Source: Rhodobacter sp. (GTDB taxonomy: Bacteria; Pseudomonadota; Alphaproteobacteria; Rhodobacterales; Rhodobacteraceae). Taken from it: 64,000 nt of DNA. Within the stretch, counting starts at the first letter, position 1. Each line of letters starts with the position of its first letter. Below are positions 26,890 through 40,239 of this stretch, one piece after another. The DNA lies in assembly GCA_016704435.1 (NCBI GenBank), contig JADJAB010000003.1, positions 310,001 through 374,000 of the forward strand, given 5' to 3'. The notes under the pieces are model-generated. The model saw only the letters and a list, made by a program, of their open reading frames with translations. It was not told the origin of the DNA and did not search any database. The translations under genes and the position numbers were made by a program.

Positions 26890-26955
26890 GTTGGGTTTCC
26901 CTGACTTCATCCCCGGATACTGCCAGATTTCGGCGGAATAGGGGTGGAAAAGTGA

Positions 26956-26981
26956 AAAGGCCCCGGCGAAGCGGGGCCTTT
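26956..26981 (-). terminator. Rho-independent terminator of the atp operon
   Basis: AAAGGCCCCG-gcgaag-CGGGGCCTTT. On the minus strand the stem ends in CCTTTTCACTTTT. It is 22 bases past the atpC stop. Confidence 0.88.
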
Positions 26982-27002
26982 CTGCATGGTTGTTCTTCCG
27001 GT

Positions 27003-27395
27003 TCAGAACCCGGCCGCCGCCTTCATCGCCAGAAGATCGGACATCGCCTTGTCGGCTACGTCCTTGTCCACCGCAACCGCCGTCGCCTCGGAGGCATCGG
27101 CGATCAGCTGGTCCATCAGCGGCCCGGTCAGTTCTTCCAGCGGCACCGCGCGTTCGGCCAGGACCGACACGCCGGCGGCGCTGATCTCGGCGAAACCGCC
27201 GGTGACCACATAGGACTTTGTCCCTTCGGCCGAGATGGCGCGCAGGATGCCGGGGCGCAGCGTGGTGATGGTGGCAGCGTGCCCCTCCATCGCCGTCAAG
27301 TCGCCGGCAGCACCGGGGATCTGCACCTCACTCGCCTGGACCGACGCCAGACGCCGTTCAGGGCTGACCAGGTCGAATTGCAGATTTCCTGCCAT
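27003..27395 (-). CDS. atpC: ATP synthase F1 epsilon subunit
   Basis: 130 residues. It opens MAGNLQFDLVSPERRLASVQ with the beta-sandwich signature VQIPGAAGDLTAMEGHAATI and VTGGFAEISAAGVSVLAERA. The C-terminal part is helical but divergent from enterobacterial epsilon, as is common in this family. Central-stalk and regulatory subunit. Last gene of the operon. Confidence 0.95.
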   Translation of the reverse strand: MAGNLQFDLVSPERRLASVQASEVQIPGAAGDLTAMEGHAATITTLRPGILRAISAEGTKSYVVTGGFAEISAAGVSVLAERAVPLEELTGPLMDQLIADASEATAVAVDKDVADKAMSDLLAMKAAAGF

Positions 27396-27405
27396 CTCAA
27401 TCCCC

Positions 27406-28849
<1,444 letters not shown>

Positions 28850-28869
28850 TTGTCTCTACTCCGGTTTCG

Positions 28870-29736
28870 TCAGAGCGCCTCGGCGCCCGAAATGATTTCG
28901 ATAAGCTCTTTGGTGATCGCGGCCTGACGGCTCCGGTTGTACTGGATCGTCAGCTTGTTGATCATGTCGCCCGCGTTGCGGGTGGCGTTGTCCATGGCGG
29001 ACATCCGCGCGCCCTGTTCGGAAGCGCCGTTTTCCAAAAGAGCGGTGAAGATTTGCGTGGCAACAGAACGCGGCAAAAGGTCGGCCAGGATCGCCTCTTC
29101 CGAGGGTTCGTAGTCATAGAGCGCTTCCGCGCTGCCGCCTTCGAACTTGGCCGGGATGATCTGCTGCATCGTCGGGATCTGGGCGATGACCGACTGGAAG
29201 CGGTTGTAGAAGATCGTCACCACATCCGCTTCGCCAGCCTCGAACGCCGCCAGGACTTCGCGCGCGATACTCTGCGCATTGGCATAGCCGATGCGCTTGA
29301 CCTCGGTCAGGTCGACATGGCTGGTGAAGGCCTGCGCCCAGTCGCGCTTGAGCTGCTCGCGGCCCTTCTTGCCGACGGTGAGGATTTTCACCGTCTTGCC
29401 CTGCGCCGTCAGTTCCGTCGCCCGCGCGCGGGCCAGCTTGACGATCGACGAGTTGAAACCGCCGCAAAGGCCACGCTCGGCGGTCATGACAACCAGCAGA
29501 TGCACCTGATCGCGACCGTTTCCGGCCAGCAGTTTCGGCGCACTTTCCGATGCGCCGACACCGGCGGCAAGCGAGGCCATCACCGCATTCATCCGCTCGG
29601 CATAGGGTCGGCCGGCCACGGCCGCCTCTTGCGCGCGGCGCAGTTTGGCGGCGGCGACCATCTGCATCGCCTTGGTGATCTTCCGCGTGTTCTTGACGCT
29701 TCCGATCCGGTTCTTCAGGGCCTTAAGGCTGGGCAT
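28870..29736 (-). CDS. atpG: ATP synthase F1 gamma subunit
   Basis: 288 residues. Conserved N-terminal helix MPSLKALKNRIGSVKNTRKI-TKAMQMVAAAKLRRA and C-terminal helix NATRNAGDMINKLTIQYNRS-RQAAITKELIEIISGAEAL, which together form the rotating coiled-coil shaft. It lies 22 bases after atpA and 20 before atpD. Confidence 0.97.
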   Translation of the reverse strand: MPSLKALKNRIGSVKNTRKITKAMQMVAAAKLRRAQEAAVAGRPYAERMNAVMASLAAGVGASESAPKLLAGNGRDQVHLLVVMTAERGLCGGFNSSIVKLARARATELTAQGKTVKILTVGKKGREQLKRDWAQAFTSHVDLTEVKRIGYANAQSIAREVLAAFEAGEADVVTIFYNRFQSVIAQIPTMQQIIPAKFEGGSAEALYDYEPSEEAILADLLPRSVATQIFTALLENGASEQGARMSAMDNATRNAGDMINKLTIQYNRSRQAAITKELIEIISGAEAL

Positions 29737-29758
29737 TTGCCGTCTCCTTCAAGGGCGC

Positions 29759-31298
29759 TCAGGCGAAGTCTTTGGCGAAAGCGTCCAGTTCGGCACGGAC
29801 AGCCTTTTCCAGATCGCCCGCAACCTTGCGGTCGTTCTTGGTGATATCGGCCAGCAGGGCCTTGCCCTTGGTGCGCAGGTGATGCAGCAGGCCCGATTCA
29901 AACCGGCCCACGTCCTTCACCGACACCTTGTCGAGATAGCCGCTGGTGCCCGCAAAGATCACGCAGACGATTTCGGCGTTCGACAGCGGCGAATACTGCG
30001 GCTGCTTCATCAGCTCGGTCAGGCGCGCGCCGCGGTTCAGCAGCTTTTGCGTCGCCGCGTCGAGGTCCGAGCCGAACTGCGCGAAGGCCGCCATTTCGCG
30101 GTATTGCGCCAGCTCCAGCTTGACCTTGCCGGCCACCGATTTCATCGCGTTGGTCTGCGCCGAAGAGCCCACGCGCGACACCGAAAGACCGGTGTTCACC
30201 GCCGGGCGGATGCCCTGATAGAACAGTTCGGTTTCCAGGAAGATCTGGCCATCGGTGATCGAGATCACGTTGGTGGGAATAAAGGCCGACACGTCGCCGC
30301 CCTGGGTTTCGATGATCGGCAGCGCGGTCAGCGAGCCCGAGCCGAAGTCCTCGTTCAGCTTGGCCGAACGCTCCAGCAGGCGCGAGTGCAGGTAGAACAC
30401 GTCGCCCGGATAGGCTTCGCGGCCCGGCGGGCGGCGCAAGAGCAGCGACATCTGGCGGTAGGCCACCGCCTGTTTGGACAGGTCATCATAGATGATCAGC
30501 GCATGGCGGCCGTTGTCGCGGAAGAATTCCGCCATCGCGGTCGCGGCATAGGGCGCCAGGAACTGCATCGGCGCCGGGTCCGGAGGCGGTCGCGGCAACG
30601 ACGGTGGTGTAGGCCATCGCGCCGGTCTCTTCCAGCTTCTTCACCAGCTGCGCCACGGTCGAGCGTTTCTGGCCGATAGCGACGTAGATGCAGTACAGCT
30701 TTTTCGATTCGTCGTCGCCAGCCGCCTCGTTGTAGGACTTCTGGTTCAGGATGGTGTCCAGCGCCACGGCGGTCTTGCCGGTCTGGCGGTCACCGATGAT
30801 CAGTTCGCGCTGGCCGCGGCCAACCGGGATCATCGCGTCCACCGCCTTGAGGCCGGTCGCCATCGGCTCATGCACCGACTTGCGCGGGATGATGCCGGGG
30901 GCCTTCACGTCGGCGACGCGGCGTTCCTTCGTCTTGATCGGGCCCTTGCCGTCGATCGGGTTGCCAAGGCCATCGACCACACGGCCCAGAAGCTCGTTGC
31001 CGGCCGGCACGTCCACGATGGACTTGGTGCGCTTGACGGTGTCGCCTTCCTTGATGTCCTGGTCGGAGCCGAAGATCACGATGCCGACGTTGTCAACTTC
31101 GAGGTTCAGCGCCATGCCGCGGATGCCGCCGGGGAATTCGACCATCTCGCCGGCCTGGACCTTGTCCAGCCCGTGCACGCGGGCGATGCCGTCGCCAACC
31201 GACAGCACCCGGCCCACTTCGGCCACTTCGGCATCCTTGCCGAAGTTCTTGATCTGCTCTTTCAGGATCGCAGAGATCTCAGCAGCCTGAATTCCCAT
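29759..31298 (-). CDS. atpA: ATP synthase F1 alpha subunit (frameshifted)
   Basis: Non-catalytic nucleotide-binding subunit. It begins MGIQAAEISAILKEQIKNFG, with Walker A GDRQTGKTAVALDTI. The frame breaks near 30580-30583 (one extra base); corrected, TTVVAATASDPAPMQFLAPY runs into AMAEFFRDNGRHALIIYDDL and SVSRVGSSAQTNAMKSVAG to the end. Restored length about 513 residues. Its ATG shares a base with the atpH stop (TGATG). Confidence 0.96.
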
Positions 31299-31858
31299 CA
31301 CCCAACCTCTTTCATTGCATTCTGGAGTGCCGCGAGCTTTGCCTTGACCGAAGTGTCGATCATGGTCGAGCCCAGCTTGACGATAAGTCCGCCGATGAGG
31401 GTTTCATCGACGGTGGTGTTCAGTTTCACGGTCTTGCCGACCTTGGCCTTCAGCGTCTCGGCCAGTTTCTTCGACTGGGCGGCGGACAGCGCGGTGGCGG
31501 AGGTGATCTGGGCGGTGATCTCGCCCTTTTCTTCGGCGATGCGGTCGGCCAGCTGGGTCAGGAAATGCGGCAGCACGAAAAGGCGGCGCTTGTCGGCCAT
31601 CAGCGCCAGCGTGTTGGCCGTCAGCGTGGAAAGGCCCATCTTCGCGGCAACCGCGGCCATGGCGGCGCCCTGCTCGCTGCGCGAGATGACCGGAGAGGCG
31701 ATCATCGCGGCCAGCTCGGGGCTGGCAGCAAGGGCTGCGGTCAGCGCCTCGGCGTCGGCTTCCAGCGCCTTCAGCGCGCCCGCGTCCTTGGCCAGATCGA
31801 AAAGCGCGGCCGCATAGCGCGCCGCGATGCCTGCAGAGACAGAAGCTGGTTCGGACAC
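31298..31858 (-). CDS. atpH: ATP synthase F1 delta subunit
   Basis: 186 residues from a GTG start at 31858, chosen because AAGGGA lies 7 bases upstream and the protein then begins VSEPASVSAGIAARYAAALF, the usual delta N-terminus. C-terminal signature NTTVDETLIGGLIVKLGSTM-IDTSVKAKL. Peripheral-stalk subunit. The frame is open for 63 more codons upstream but without coding character. Confidence 0.95.
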   Translation of the reverse strand: MSEPASVSAGIAARYAAALFDLAKDAGALKALEADAEALTAALAASPELAAMIASPVISRSEQGAAMAAVAAKMGLSTLTANTLALMADKRRLFVLPHFLTQLADRIAEEKGEITAQITSATALSAAQSKKLAETLKAKVGKTVKLNTTVDETLIGGLIVKLGSTMIDTSVKAKLAALQNAMKEVG

Positions 31859-32192
31859 GTCATCCCTTCCCAAGTCACGGGCTTCACCTCGCTTGTCCAC
31901 GGCACGCCGGCCATGGGCAAAGAAAGCCCCATGTATCCCGATTTCGGGCGTCCTTAGCAGAGCCTTTGCCACCCCGCAACCGGATTGGTCACTGATTGGT
32001 GATGGGCGCAACAGGCATTTCGTCGCTGTTAGCGCTGCAGCCCGCAAGAGGCCCGATGTCCTGCATCGCGGTCCTTTGGCAGATTCGTCAGGCCATGCTT
32101 GTCAGGCGCTTCGGGCAGTCCTCGCAAGGTCGCCCTTCCCTACGTCGGCAAGACGGGAAGCAGCCATCCGCGCGCCGCGTTTCGTTCCCGCT
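31859..32192. other. Intergenic region upstream of the atp operon
   Basis: 334 bases between the 3' end of the methyltransferase gene and atpH, both on the minus strand. No credible gene. It holds the candidate atp promoter and, at 31982-32001, a short direct repeat of TGATTGGT-like sequence (GATTGGTCACTGATTGGTGA). Confidence 0.6.
31951..31979 (-). promoter_or_regulatory. Candidate promoter of atpHAGDC
   Basis: On the minus strand TTGCGG (31979-31974), a 17-base spacer, then TAAGGA (31956-31951), about 92 bases before the atpH GTG. Moderate match only. Confidence 0.45.
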
Positions 32193-32953
32193 TCAGCTGC
32201 GGCCCAGCGCCGGTTTCGGTGCGGGATTGCCGCGCACGCCCTCCAGCACCCTGAGCGGCTTTTTCACCACCGCGCCCAGGCCGCCGCGGGTGGGGGCATA
32301 GACCTGCTTCGACGCCTCGACCATCAGCACGCCGCCCGACAGCCAGGGCAGCCGGCGGCCCGGTCCGTTCCCAGAAATCCGCCGTCCGCAGCCAGAACGG
32401 CGTCCGGCTTGGCGGCACATGCAGCACCGTCAGGCTGCGTTCGGGGGTGAAACCGTGGCGCTTCAGCTGCGCCTCCAGCTGCGCGCCGGAATAGGGCCGG
32501 CCAAAGCCGAAGGGCGTCGCATCGCGCCGCGACCACAGACCCGACCGGTTCGGCACCACGAACAGCGCCTTGCCGCCCGGCCCCAGCACCCGATGCGCCT
32601 CTTCCAGCACCCCCGAGGGCTGCTCGGAGGTCTCCAGCCCGTGCATCAGCACCAGCCGGTCGACAAAGCCCGGTGGGCAAGGGCCAGGAGGTATCCTCGC
32701 ACAGGACCGAGACGTTCTCCATCCCGGCAGGCCAGGGCATCACGCCCTGCGGCCCCGGCATCAGCCCGATCACCCGGCGCGAGTCCTTGAGATAGGGCCG
32801 CAGAAGCGGCACCGCAAAGCCGAAGCCCACCACGGTATGCCCCGCCGCCGGCGGCCACAGCCGCAGCACCTGATCGCGGATCGCCCGCTGCGCCACCCGG
32901 CCAAGCTGGGTGCGATAGTAGAAGTTGCGCAGGTCAAGCACATCAAGGTGCAT
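32193..32953 (-). CDS. SAM-dependent methyltransferase (two frameshifts)
   Basis: It starts MHLDVLDLRNFYYRTQLGRV. Motif I is atypical (HTVVGFGFAVPLLRPYL), followed by VSVLCEDTSWPLPTGF. The first break is at 32669-32671 (extra C on the plus strand), after which DRLVLMHGLETSEQPSGVL and EEAHRVLGPGGKALFVVPNR follow. The second, at 32359-32361, is in the same CCGGGC context and leads to RRLPWLSGGVLMVEASKQVY, ending KPALGRS. Restored length about 253 residues. Class I fold (methyltransf_11-like); substrate unknown. Divergent from gloB. Confidence 0.82.
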
Positions 32954-33016
32954 TGCGGTTGCCGCTCCATCGGGCGAAGGTCGGGGGCCATTCTAACGGC
33001 CTGATTGGGAAAAACC

Positions 33017-33784
33017 ATGGCACTTGAACTGGTCACCGTCCCCTGCCGGAAGGACAACTTCGCCTTCCTGCTGCATGACGCCGCCTCGGGCGAGACCGCG
33101 CTGATCGACGCGCCGGAGGCCGGGCCGATCCTGGCCGCCTTGCGGGCAAAGGGCTGGCGGCTCACCCGCATCCTGCTGACGCATCATCATGACGACCATA
33201 TCGAGGGCGTGCCCGCGCTGCGCGCCGCAACCGGCTGCACCGTGGAAGGTGCCGCCGCCGATGCCCACCGCCTGCCACCGCTGGACCGCGCCCTGCGCGA
33301 AGGCGACGCGGTGACCGTGGGCGCCGAGGACGGCGTGGTGATCGACGTGCCCGGCCACACCCGCGGCCATATCGCCTTTCACTTTCCCGCCAGCCGCATG
33401 GTCTTTACCGCCGACAGCCTGATGGCGGCAGGCTGCGGCCGGCTGTTCGAGGGCACGGCGCCGCAGATGTGGGCCAGCTTGCAAAAGCTGGCCGCCCTGC
33501 CGCCCGACACGCTGATCGGGTCCGGCCACGACTACCTGACCGGCAACCTTGCCTTCGCGGCAGCCCTTGAACCCGACAATCCCGCGCTTATCTTGCGGGG
33601 TGAGTGTCTGGAAGGGATGCGCCGCGAAGGCCGCCTTCCCATGCCCTCGACCCTGGCCGAGGAACTGGCCACCAACCCGTTCCTGCGTGCGTCGCTTCCC
33701 GCGATGAAGGTCGCCGTCGGCATGCCCGATGCGCCGGACGACAGGGTCTTCGCCGAAATCCGCGCCCGCAAGGACCGGTTCTGA
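33017..33784 (+). CDS. gloB: Hydroxyacylglutathione hydrolase (glyoxalase II)
   Basis: Hydrolyses S-D-lactoylglutathione to D-lactate and glutathione in methylglyoxal detoxification. 255 residues from ATG 33017. Binuclear metal site: LLTHHHDDHIEGVPALRA (THxHxDH), PGHTRGHIAFHFP, FTADSLMAAGCGRLFEG and GSGHDYL. The C-terminal glutathione-binding helix domain is present (TLAEELATNPFLRASL). Confidence 0.95.
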   Translation: MALELVTVPCRKDNFAFLLHDAASGETALIDAPEAGPILAALRAKGWRLTRILLTHHHDDHIEGVPALRAATGCTVEGAAADAHRLPPLDRALREGDAVTVGAEDGVVIDVPGHTRGHIAFHFPASRMVFTADSLMAAGCGRLFEGTAPQMWASLQKLAALPPDTLIGSGHDYLTGNLAFAAALEPDNPALILRGECLEGMRREGRLPMPSTLAEELATNPFLRASLPAMKVAVGMPDAPDDRVFAEIRARKDRF

Positions 33785-33955
33785 GCCGCACCCTGAGTCC
33801 GGTGCATCACATTTCAACACTTTGACCGCATAATTGGGTGTTGCCACGAAATTGCCCTTGAAGTGCGCCGAATATCACCGATCCTTAATAACATGAGGCC
33901 ACGGTTGGTATGGGCCCCCGGCCCTTCTGACCCCGAGGAACAGGAGCACGCCAAA

Positions 33956-36281
<2,326 letters not shown>

Positions 36282-36381
36282 CGGTTTTTCCAGACGCAGC
36301 CGTTGTCTGCCATGCGGGACGGTGCTGCCATTTGCAGCATTCCTTCAACTGACCACCTTTGAACCCAAAGCAGTTATTGCG

Positions 36382-37077
36382 TCAGGCCTTCAACAGCTGT
36401 CCGAAATGACGCAGGTCTCTTCCCAACGCCAGATTCGCCGCGTTTGCGTTGAATTCCGAGGTCCTGTCGGATTCTGCAAACCAATGCTGTGTTCCCGGAT
36501 AGTCGAAAGCGTCATAATCGCATCCTGATTTTAGGATGGCGCGCTCCATATTTCTTCGACCAGCCGCACTAACCCAAGGGTCACGCTCGGCAAAATGTGC
36601 AAGTATGCCTGCTTTGCAATGCGAGAAATCGCCGGCGCGGGCAGCGTAGTACAGAACGGTTGCCGCGATGTTGTACTCCGGTCTCTGAGACAGCCAAACG
36701 GCCCAATGCCCACCCATGGAAAACCCGACGACACCGATCTTGTTTATGCTTGAACCGGCCATGTAGGACAGGCAGACAATATCAGCGCCCAGAGTCTTGT
36801 ACATGGGCGTACGGCGTGATTGCGCACGAAGCGCGCGGGCTTCTGCCTCCGTGTTTGCGATCTGACCTTCAAAAAGATCGGCAAGACCAACAAGATATCC
36901 CGCGTCCGCAAGCCTCGATCCGAACGCGCGAAATGAATCCGTCAGACCCCACCAGGAGTGTATGATCAGGACCGCACCTGCTGGCGCTTTGTCAGGGCAG
37001 ATCGTTTCCATGTACGCGCGGCTCCCTGGAACTATGACAAAGGGGCTTGTTGGCCAAGGTTGGATTCGGACCGTCAT
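36382..37077 (-). CDS. Dienelactone hydrolase family protein
   Basis: 231 residues from ATG 37077. The fold is clear: GAVLIIHSWWGLTDSFRAFG (strand 1 and oxyanion loop), VGFSMGGHWAVWLS (nucleophile elbow, Ser where classical DLH has Cys), FAERDPWVSAAG (Asp) and YPGTQHWFAE (His). ATG 37011, with AGGGAG 8 bases upstream, is an alternative but would cut the first strand. Base composition is unlike the neighbours (about 50-52% GC in two 60-base stretches counted by hand), which suggests a recent arrival. Natural substrate unknown. Confidence 0.8.
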   Translation of the reverse strand: MTVRIQPWPTSPFVIVPGSRAYMETICPDKAPAGAVLIIHSWWGLTDSFRAFGSRLADAGYLVGLADLFEGQIANTEAEARALRAQSRRTPMYKTLGADIVCLSYMAGSSINKIGVVGFSMGGHWAVWLSQRPEYNIAATVLYYAARAGDFSHCKAGILAHFAERDPWVSAAGRRNMERAILKSGCDYDAFDYPGTQHWFAESDRTSEFNANAANLALGRDLRHFGQLLKA

Positions 37078-37168
37078 TGCAGCCGGCAACGTCGGTTCTT
37101 TGGCGTATCTCGGCAATTGGGACATTGCGCTGCATCGGGGCAATATGGGCTCCAGGGCGGCCCCGCGT

Positions 37169-38950
37169 CTACCGCTCCGTCAGCTTCAACTCGATCCGCC
37201 GGTTCTGGGCGCGGGCCTCGGGGCTGTCGCCCACCGCCACCGGGCGGTATTCGCCAAAGCCGGTGGCGGCCAGCCGGTCGGGCGGGAAGCCGAGGTCATC
37301 TTGCATGAAGCGCACGACCGAGAGGGCGCGCGCCTGGCTCAGTTCCCAGTTGTCGGCGAAATCGCCACTGCCCGACAGCGGCACGTCGTCGGTGTGGCCA
37401 TCGACGCGGATGATCCAGTCGATCCCCTCGGGGATCTGGGCGCGGACCTCGTCCAGGATCTGCACCACCGAGGCGATCTGGGCGCGGCCCTCGAGGGCCA
37501 GATCGGCGGAGCCGGCGGTGAACAGCACTTCGGAGGAGAAGACGAAGCGGTCGCCCACCACACGCACCCCTTCGCGGCCCTGCAAGAGGGCGGAAAGCTG
37601 GCCGAAGAATTCCGACCGGAAGCGTTCCAGATCGGCGTTTTCGGCGGCCAGCCGGGCGGCTTCGGCGGCCTCCAGTTCGGCCCGCGCCCGCTGTTCCGCC
37701 GCCACTTGCGCCAGAGCCGAGTTCAGCTGGCTGCCCAGGCTGTCAAGCTGCACCTGCGCCGCCTCGTCGCGGGCCTGCGCCTCGTCCAGCACCTGCTGCA
37801 GGGAGCCGAGCTGAGACCGCAAGGCCGCGATCTGCTGGTTGAGCAATTCCATCTCGCGCGCGGCGGCCAGCACCTTTTCCTGTTCGGCCAGAAGGGCGCG
37901 TTCCGCCACCACAAGGGCCACGTCCTTTTCAACCGCCGACGTCGCGCCCTTTGCGGCCTCGGCCCGGGCCGCCGCCAGCAGGGTCAGGGTTTCCTCGGCC
38001 CGCTTGCGTTCGGCCTCCAGCGCCAGGGTCATCGCGGTCAGCTCCGTGTCCGCGCCCTCCAGCCGTTTGCGCAGCGCCTCCAGTGCCGCCGCATCGGCCA
38101 GCCGGGCGGCCTCTTCGTCCGACAGCGCCACCTTCGCAGCCTCCAGATCGGCGGTGGTGGCCGCAACCTGGTCCTTTGCCGCCTCAAGCTGTTCCCCGGT
38201 CGCCGCACTGTCAGCCAGCGCTGTCGCCAAGGCTGCGGCATCGGCATCGGCCTTCGTCTCGAGATCCTTGATCAGCGCCTCCAGCGCCTCGCGCCGGGCG
38301 GCAGCCAGACGCGCCGCCTCGGCCCCGGCGTCGATCTCGTCGCGCGCCTTGGCCAGGGCCAGCTGCATCGCCTCGGCCTCGGTGATCAGTCGCGCCTTTG
38401 CCGCCTCCAGCTCCGCGACCGAGGCCGCCAGACCCTTCGCCTCGTCGCGCGAGGTGTCGCGTTCGCCTGTCACCGTCGCCAGTTCGGCCTGCGTCTTGTC
38501 CCGCTCGGCGGTCACGATCGCCAGATCGGCAATCGCGGTATCGCGCTGCGACAACAGCGCTGCCACCTGCGCCTCGAAGGCGGTGATCTTGGCCACCGCT
38601 TCCGACAGTTCGCCTTCGCGCGCGGCAAGGTTGGCACGCAGGCCAGCGATCACACCCTCCTGCGCCACCCCCGCAGCCAGCGAAGAAGAAAGCGAGGCCT
38701 GCAACTCGCCGACCTCTGCCGCCAGCCCGTCGGCCCGCTTGCGCTCCAGCCCCAGCGCCTCGGACAGGGCGACGACCTGATCGGTGAGGGCGGAAAGCTC
38801 GTTATCCTTGGTGGTGATGGTGTCGCGCAGCACCGATTGCATGACCGTGAAGATGGTCAAGACGAACATCAGCACCATCAGAAGCGTGGTAACGGCATCG
38901 ACGAAGCCGGGCCAGATCAGGCTGGAATCGCGGCGGCGCGACAGGGCCAT
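37169..38950 (-). CDS. MotB/OmpA-like membrane protein with a long periplasmic coiled coil
   Basis: 593 residues. One N-terminal membrane helix (WPGFVDAVTTLLMVLMFVLT) carries an Asp at residue 18, in the place of the proton-binding Asp of MotB/ExbD/TolR. Residues about 45-430 are an almost unbroken Ala/Glu/Leu/Lys-rich heptad coiled coil. The last ~140 residues are an OmpA-type peptidoglycan-binding domain (VFSSEVLFTAGSADL, IIRVDGHTDDVPLSG, NWELSQARALSVVRFM, GFGEYRPVAVG, RRIELKL). It lies 3 bases after the ExbB/MotA-like gene and the two probably form a stator-like proton channel fixed to peptidoglycan. Role unknown. Confidence 0.8.
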   Translation of the reverse strand: MALSRRRDSSLIWPGFVDAVTTLLMVLMFVLTIFTVMQSVLRDTITTKDNELSALTDQVVALSEALGLERKRADGLAAEVGELQASLSSSLAAGVAQEGVIAGLRANLAAREGELSEAVAKITAFEAQVAALLSQRDTAIADLAIVTAERDKTQAELATVTGERDTSRDEAKGLAASVAELEAAKARLITEAEAMQLALAKARDEIDAGAEAARLAAARREALEALIKDLETKADADAAALATALADSAATGEQLEAAKDQVAATTADLEAAKVALSDEEAARLADAAALEALRKRLEGADTELTAMTLALEAERKRAEETLTLLAAARAEAAKGATSAVEKDVALVVAERALLAEQEKVLAAAREMELLNQQIAALRSQLGSLQQVLDEAQARDEAAQVQLDSLGSQLNSALAQVAAEQRARAELEAAEAARLAAENADLERFRSEFFGQLSALLQGREGVRVVGDRFVFSSEVLFTAGSADLALEGRAQIASVVQILDEVRAQIPEGIDWIIRVDGHTDDVPLSGSGDFADNWELSQARALSVVRFMQDDLGFPPDRLAATGFGEYRPVAVGDSPEARAQNRRIELKLTER

Positions 38951-38953
38951 GCG

Positions 38954-40183
38954 CTACCCCCGCCCCACCGTGCCGCGCGACAACTGCCGGATCGCCGCGG
39001 TCAGCGCCGCCAGATCCTGACGCAGGTCGGCCACGGTTTCCTGCCGCCCGGCGCTGAGCTCTTCCAGGATCCGCAAGAGCTGCACGTCGATCGACCGCAG
39101 GCGCATCCGGCTTTCGGCATCGACGGCGTTTTCGGCCACGCCCAGCGCACGGATCAGCCGTTCCTGCCCTTCGGCGATGCGGCCCAGCACTTCGGTCTGG
39201 GTGGCGGTCTGGGCGGCCAGCGCCTCGGCCTCGGGGTTGCCAATGACCAGCCGCGCCGACAGCCCCTCGACCGCCTGCGCCAGATCGCCCAGCCGGTCCT
39301 CCATGACCGAGCGCGAGACATCGGCCTGGGTGTACAGCACCTGCAGGCTTTCCATCTGCCCGGCCATGTGGTCCAGCACCTGCACCATGGCGGATTGGTC
39401 GCCGCCCTCGCTTTCGGGACCAAGGCCGATGCGGGTGATCGACGACAGCCATTCTTCCAGTTCGCGATAAAAGCGGTTCTGGCCGTGGCCGGCGAACAGC
39501 TCCAAGAGGCCCACGACAAGCGACCCCGCCAGCCCCAGCAGCGAGGAGGAAAACGCCGTGCCCATGCCGCCAAGCTGCGATTCCAGCCCCCCCATCAGCT
39601 TGCCGAACACATCGAGGCCGGTTTCGCCCTCTTGCGGGGCGAGGCTGCGGATGGTGTCGACCACGGCCGGAACGGTGGTGGCCAGGCCCCAGAAGGTGCC
39701 CAGAAGACCCAGGAAAACCAAGAGGTTGATCAGATAGCGGGTGATGTCGCGGGCCTCGTCCACCCGCTGCGCGACCGATTCCAGGATCGACCTGCCGGAG
39801 CTGGACGAGATCGTCATCCGCCCCGCCCCGCGCGATTTCAGAAGCGAGGCCAGCGGCGCCAGCAGCCGCGGCGGGGCAGCCGTTTCCGCACCTGGCGCGT
39901 GGCGGACGAAATGCTCGATCCAGCTGACCGACTGGGCCAGGATCAGGACCTGCCAGAAGCAGGTGGCAACGCCAAAGACGAAGACAAAGGCGATCAGCCC
40001 GTTCAACAGCGGGTTGGTCCGCAGGATGTCGATGACCATGCCGTGGATGGCCCAAGCCCCCGCGCCGACCAGGACGCAGACCAGAAGCATCGTGGTGATC
40101 GCGCGGATCGGCTGGCTGAATGTCGTGCCCGGGTCGGTCTCGGGTGCCTGCATCTTGGGGTCTGTCCGCCCTGTTTGTCTCAT
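38954..40183 (-). CDS. MotA/TolQ/ExbB-family proton channel protein
   Basis: 409 residues. Membrane helices near residues 28-48 (ITTMLLVCVLVGAGAWAIHG), 60-80, about 145-165 (LINLLVFLGLLGTFWGLATT) and 205-230 (GMGTAFSSSLLGLAGSLVVG). The last two match the conserved MotA/TolQ/ExbB pore helices, with the family signature LGLLGTFWGL. A cytoplasmic tail of about 180 residues is predicted helical. It is co-transcribed with the MotB-like gene. No TolR, TolA or flagellar gene is nearby, so it is not the Tol or flagellar stator itself. Start ATG 40183 or 40153. Confidence 0.82.
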   Translation of the reverse strand: MRQTGRTDPKMQAPETDPGTTFSQPIRAITTMLLVCVLVGAGAWAIHGMVIDILRTNPLLNGLIAFVFVFGVATCFWQVLILAQSVSWIEHFVRHAPGAETAAPPRLLAPLASLLKSRGAGRMTISSSSGRSILESVAQRVDEARDITRYLINLLVFLGLLGTFWGLATTVPAVVDTIRSLAPQEGETGLDVFGKLMGGLESQLGGMGTAFSSSLLGLAGSLVVGLLELFAGHGQNRFYRELEEWLSSITRIGLGPESEGGDQSAMVQVLDHMAGQMESLQVLYTQADVSRSVMEDRLGDLAQAVEGLSARLVIGNPEAEALAAQTATQTEVLGRIAEGQERLIRALGVAENAVDAESRMRLRSIDVQLLRILEELSAGRQETVADLRQDLAALTAAIRQLSRGTVGRG

Positions 40184-40239
40184 TTCGGTCAGAGCCTATC
40201 AGGTCGGCCCGCAACGCCAAAGCAAATCCGCCGTGACCC

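Noticed and set aside
31982..32001. Short direct repeat TGATTGGT as a regulator-binding site upstream of atp
   Set aside because: Two imperfect 8-base units are not enough, and no known regulator matches; it is mentioned only in the intergenic entry.
37169..40183. Zorya-type anti-phage system (ZorA/ZorB)
   Set aside because: Only the motor-like pair is present; there is no helicase, nuclease or ZorC/D/E-like gene, and the flanking genes are ordinary core genes.
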